Part shown: piece after piece, positions 21,460-23,509 of the stretch | Layout: each line of letters starts with the position of its first letter | Numbering within the stretch: the stretch's first letter is position 1 | NCBI GenBank assembly: GCA_025458585.1 | Contig: JALOSD010000004.1 | Span: forward strand, 1-23,509 | Length of the DNA stretch: 23,509 bases | Source of the DNA: Burkholderiaceae bacterium | Lineage (GTDB): Bacteria; Pseudomonadota; Gammaproteobacteria; Burkholderiales; Burkholderiaceae_C | Direction of reading: 5' to 3' | The notes under the pieces: generated by a model | What the model was told of the DNA's origin: nothing | The model's database searches: none | The model's input: only the letters and a program-made list of their open reading frames with translations | Position numbers and translations under genes: made by a program

Positions 21460-22812
21460 GTGGATCACCCGACGAACCCCGGGCCCGGCGCGATCGACGT
21501 TTCGCGTCGGCGCTGGCTGCGAGGCCTGAGTGCGGCGACGCTGGCCGCCGGCGGCGGCGTCGCCGTCGCGCCGAAGGCGCGCGCGCAGACGACGAAGACG
21601 AAGGCGCACATCGTGATCGCGGGCAGCGGCCTCGGCGGCATCGCGGTCGCCAACCGGCTGTCGCGCATGCTCGACGGCGCCCGCATCACGATCGTCGACG
21701 CGAAGCAGGAACACAACTACCAGCCGGGCTACACGCTGGTGGCCACCGGCATCTGGCCGGTCGAGAAGGTGCGCGACCGCAACGCCGACTACCTGCCCGC
21801 CGGCGTCGAGTGGGTGCAGGAGATGGTCGCCGAGTTCGACCCCGAGGCCAACGCCGTCGTCACGACGGGCGGCAAGCGCATCGCCTACGACTACCTCGTC
21901 GTCGCCACCGGTCTGCACCTCGACTATGCCCAGATCGAGGGCATGGACGTGGCCGCGATCGGGACCCACGGCCTGGGCAGCGTGTACGCGAGCCCGCAGT
22001 CGGCGCTGGCCACCTGGCGGGCGATGGACGCGTTCCGCCAGCAGGGCGGCCACGCGGTGATGACGCTGCCCGCCGGCCCGCTGAAGTGCGCCGGCGCGCC
22101 GCTGAAGATGACGTTCCTGGTCGCCGACCGTCTGCGCCAGGCGGGCACGCTGGGCAAGTCGCACGTCGACTTCTTCACCGGCCTGCCGACCGACACCGTG
22201 TTCGGCGTCAAGGTCGTCAACGACAACGTGATCGAGCGCTGGGACGCGATGGGCGTCGAGCGCCACCACCTGAACAAGCTGGTCGCGGTGGACATCGGCG
22301 CACGCCAGGCCACCTTCGCGACCCCCGAGGGCGAGAGGACCGAGGTCGGCTACGACTTCCTGCACGTCGTGCCGCCGATGCGCGCGACCGATGCGGTGAA
22401 GAAAAGCGCCCTCGCCTGGAAGGAGGGCCCGATGGCGCCGGGCGGCTGGCTCGAGGTCGACAAGGTCACGCTGCGCCACCAGCGCTACCCGAACGTGTTC
22501 GGCGTCGGCGACATCAACGGCACGCCGCGCGGCAAGACGGCGGCCACGGTGAAGAAGAGCGCGCCGATCGTCGCCCACAACCTCGTCGAGGTGATCGCCG
22601 GGCGCGAGCCCGACGACAAGTTCGACGGCTACACCTCGTGCCCGCTGATCGTGCGCGAGGGCTCGGCGATGCTCATCGAGTTTGACTACGACGGCAAGCT
22701 CACGCCGTCGCTGCCGATGATCGAGCCGCTGCAGGAGAGCTACATGGCCTGGCTGATGAAGTACCGCATGCTCAAGCCCGCGTACGTCGCGGTGCTCAAG
22801 GGCCGGGTCTGA
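21460..22812 (+). CDS. sqr: Tat-exported sulfide:quinone oxidoreductase-like flavoprotein (type II SQR-like)
   Basis: SQR oxidises sulfide to sulfane sulfur and passes electrons to quinone. This 450-residue protein opens with a twin-arginine signal (SRRRWLRG, hydrophobic stretch, PKARAQ), then the FAD-binding HIVIAGSGLGGIAVANRL. It resembles human SQOR in LKCAGAPLKM (Cys210), PTDTVFGVK, YDFLHVVPPM, RYPNVFGVGDINGTPRGKTAATV, DGYTSCPLIV (Cys394) and EFDYDGKLTPSLP. The two Cys match the trisulfide-forming pair of type II enzymes. The GTG at 21460 is preferred: AAGGAG (21448-21453) lies 6 nt upstream, while the in-frame ATG at 21454 directly abuts it. It is first in an operon with a small membrane protein and a SLAC1-type transporter. 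Confidence 0.9.
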   Translation: MDHPTNPGPGAIDVSRRRWLRGLSAATLAAGGGVAVAPKARAQTTKTKAHIVIAGSGLGGIAVANRLSRMLDGARITIVDAKQEHNYQPGYTLVATGIWPVEKVRDRNADYLPAGVEWVQEMVAEFDPEANAVVTTGGKRIAYDYLVVATGLHLDYAQIEGMDVAAIGTHGLGSVYASPQSALATWRAMDAFRQQGGHAVMTLPAGPLKCAGAPLKMTFLVADRLRQAGTLGKSHVDFFTGLPTDTVFGVKVVNDNVIERWDAMGVERHHLNKLVAVDIGARQATFATPEGERTEVGYDFLHVVPPMRATDAVKKSALAWKEGPMAPGGWLEVDKVTLRHQRYPNVFGVGDINGTPRGKTAATVKKSAPIVAHNLVEVIAGREPDDKFDGYTSCPLIVREGSAMLIEFDYDGKLTPSLPMIEPLQESYMAWLMKYRMLKPAYVAVLKGRV

Positions 22813-22828
22813 CGACGGGGAGTGCGCG

Positions 22829-23170
22829 ATGTACGAGATCTGGCTGACGCTGAACATCGTCTGGGAACTGATGCTCGACGCCTGGCCGCTGGTGCTCGCC
22901 GCGGCGCTGGCGTGGGTCGTGCTGATGGGCCTCGCCCTGGCCAAGGGCGGCGGCTGGGGCGCGGCGCTCAAACCCGCGCTGCTCGCCGCGGTGGTCGTCG
23001 GCGTGGTCGCGGTGTTCGCGGTGCCGGCGCTGACGAAGTCGTCGCTCGCCGAGCTGACGTACTGGGTCGACTGGGCGAACGTGATCGGCATCGGCGCGGC
23101 GGTCGGCGCGGTCGCCGCCGCCTTCGTCTGGCCGCTCGGCGCGCTCATGCGTGCGCGACGCCATGGCTGA
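22829..23170 (+). CDS. Small three-helix membrane protein of unknown function
   Basis: A 113-residue hydrophobic protein. Three membrane segments are visible: about residues 18-38 (AWPLVLAAALAWVVLMGLALA), 48-67 (PALLAAVVVGVVAVFAVPAL) and 82-106 (WANVIGIGAAVGAVAAAFVWPLGAL). The loop between helices 2 and 3 carries TKSSLAELTYWVDW; the C-terminus is basic (MRARRHG). There is no heme, metal or enzyme motif. GGGGAG lies 6 nt before the ATG. It starts 16 bp after the SQR gene and overlaps the transporter gene by 8 bp, so it is surely co-expressed. It may anchor the exported SQR or assist the transporter; this is inference only. Confidence 0.85.
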   Translation: MYEIWLTLNIVWELMLDAWPLVLAAALAWVVLMGLALAKGGGWGAALKPALLAAVVVGVVAVFAVPALTKSSLAELTYWVDWANVIGIGAAVGAVAAAFVWPLGALMRARRHG

Positions 23171-23509
23171 AGCGCGAGCCACCGGCGCGGTGCCGGCGAC
23201 GAGCCGTTTTGCGTCGCTGAAGTTCCTCTACCCCGGCTGGTACGCCATCGTGATGGGGCTCACGGGCCTCGCACTGGCGTGGCACCGCGCGCAGCCGATG
23301 ATGGGCGAGATGGCCGCCGGCGTTGCGCTCGTCGCCGCAGGCGCGGCCGCGATCGCGTTCGCGCTGCTCGCCGTGGCCACCGTGCTGCGCGGGCTGCACC
23401 ATGCCGACGCCTGGCGCGAAGACCGGTTGCATCCGGTGCGCCACGCGTTCGTCGCGACGTTGCCGATCTCGATCCTGCTGCTCGCCACCGTCGCCGTCGC
23501 GCTGCTCGG
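23163..23509 (+). CDS. SLAC1/TDT-family transporter, N-terminal part (cut by window edge)
   Basis: An open frame runs from the ATG at 23163 to the end of the window (115 codons). The opening ATSRFASLKFLYPGWYAIVMGLTGLALAWHRA is characteristic of the SLAC1/TehA (tellurite-resistance/dicarboxylate transporter) family. Two or three membrane segments are visible: about residues 25-40, 45-72 and 97-115. The motif HPVRHAFVATLPIS between the second and third is also typical. Related proteins export sulfite (yeast Ssu1, some bacterial homologues), which fits a sulfide-oxidation operon, but the substrate is not determined by the sequence. It overlaps the upstream small membrane protein gene by 8 bp and lacks a Shine-Dalgarno site, suggesting coupled translation. 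Confidence 0.85.
   Translation, partial: MAEARATGAVPATSRFASLKFLYPGWYAIVMGLTGLALAWHRAQPMMGEMAAGVALVAAGAAAIAFALLAVATVLRGLHHADAWREDRLHPVRHAFVATLPISILLLATVAVALL

Overview
The window looks like chromosomal DNA of a very GC-rich betaproteobacterium, most likely order Burkholderiales (Rubrivivax/Leptothrix-like). The reasons are a hemE-priA neighbourhood, genes with a -10-like hexamer only 6-8 nt before the start codon, codon use dominated by G/C in third positions, and the families present (LemA/TPM, NodT lipoprotein, SLAC1 exporter, 'VAIKEYLP' Hanks-kinase family). This placement is inference; no rRNA, tRNA, CRISPR, insertion sequence or phage gene was seen.

Layout. 1-702: 3' part of a class I polyphosphate kinase 2. 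714-2773 (minus): envelope cluster of LemA lipoprotein, a secreted TPM protein with a Gly-rich tail, and a second TPM protein. 2884-4797 (plus): Rossmann-fold protein and hemE. 4798-5160: a 363-bp non-coding region with a consensus DnaA box, two box variants and competing hairpins. 5161-8566 (plus): priA and a TPR-methyltransferase fusion. 8693-9052 (minus): a small protein resembling only the N-terminal OB domain of DRB0094-type RNA ligases. 9135-13860 (minus): a MacAB/NodT-type tripartite efflux operon with ATPase and permease on separate genes. 13930-17177 (minus): a membrane-anchored Hanks-type pseudokinase, then AMP nucleosidase 2 bp downstream. 17253-18947 (plus, divergent from the pseudokinase): a lipoprotein of the tannase/feruloyl esterase family whose nucleophile serine is alanine. 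18967-20867 (minus): a long pyruvate-kinase-like gene broken by a frameshift in a GC-dinucleotide run. 20922-21245 (minus): single-domain rhodanese. 21460-23509 (plus): Tat-exported type II sulfide:quinone oxidoreductase-like flavoprotein, a small membrane protein, and the start of a SLAC1/TDT transporter.

How genes may work together. The efflux genes form one transport machine. Rhodanese, SQR and SLAC1 genes look like a sulfide-oxidation unit with possible sulfite export; an FNR/ANR-type box upstream suggests oxygen-responsive control. The most unusual part is 15.5-18.95 kb. There, two proteins that look catalytically dead (a kinase lacking the catalytic Asp and an esterase lacking the Ser) are divergently encoded around two inverted repeats, and the pseudokinase is closely coupled to AMP nucleosidase. 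This could be an undescribed sensing or regulatory module. The link is inferred from position and motifs only.
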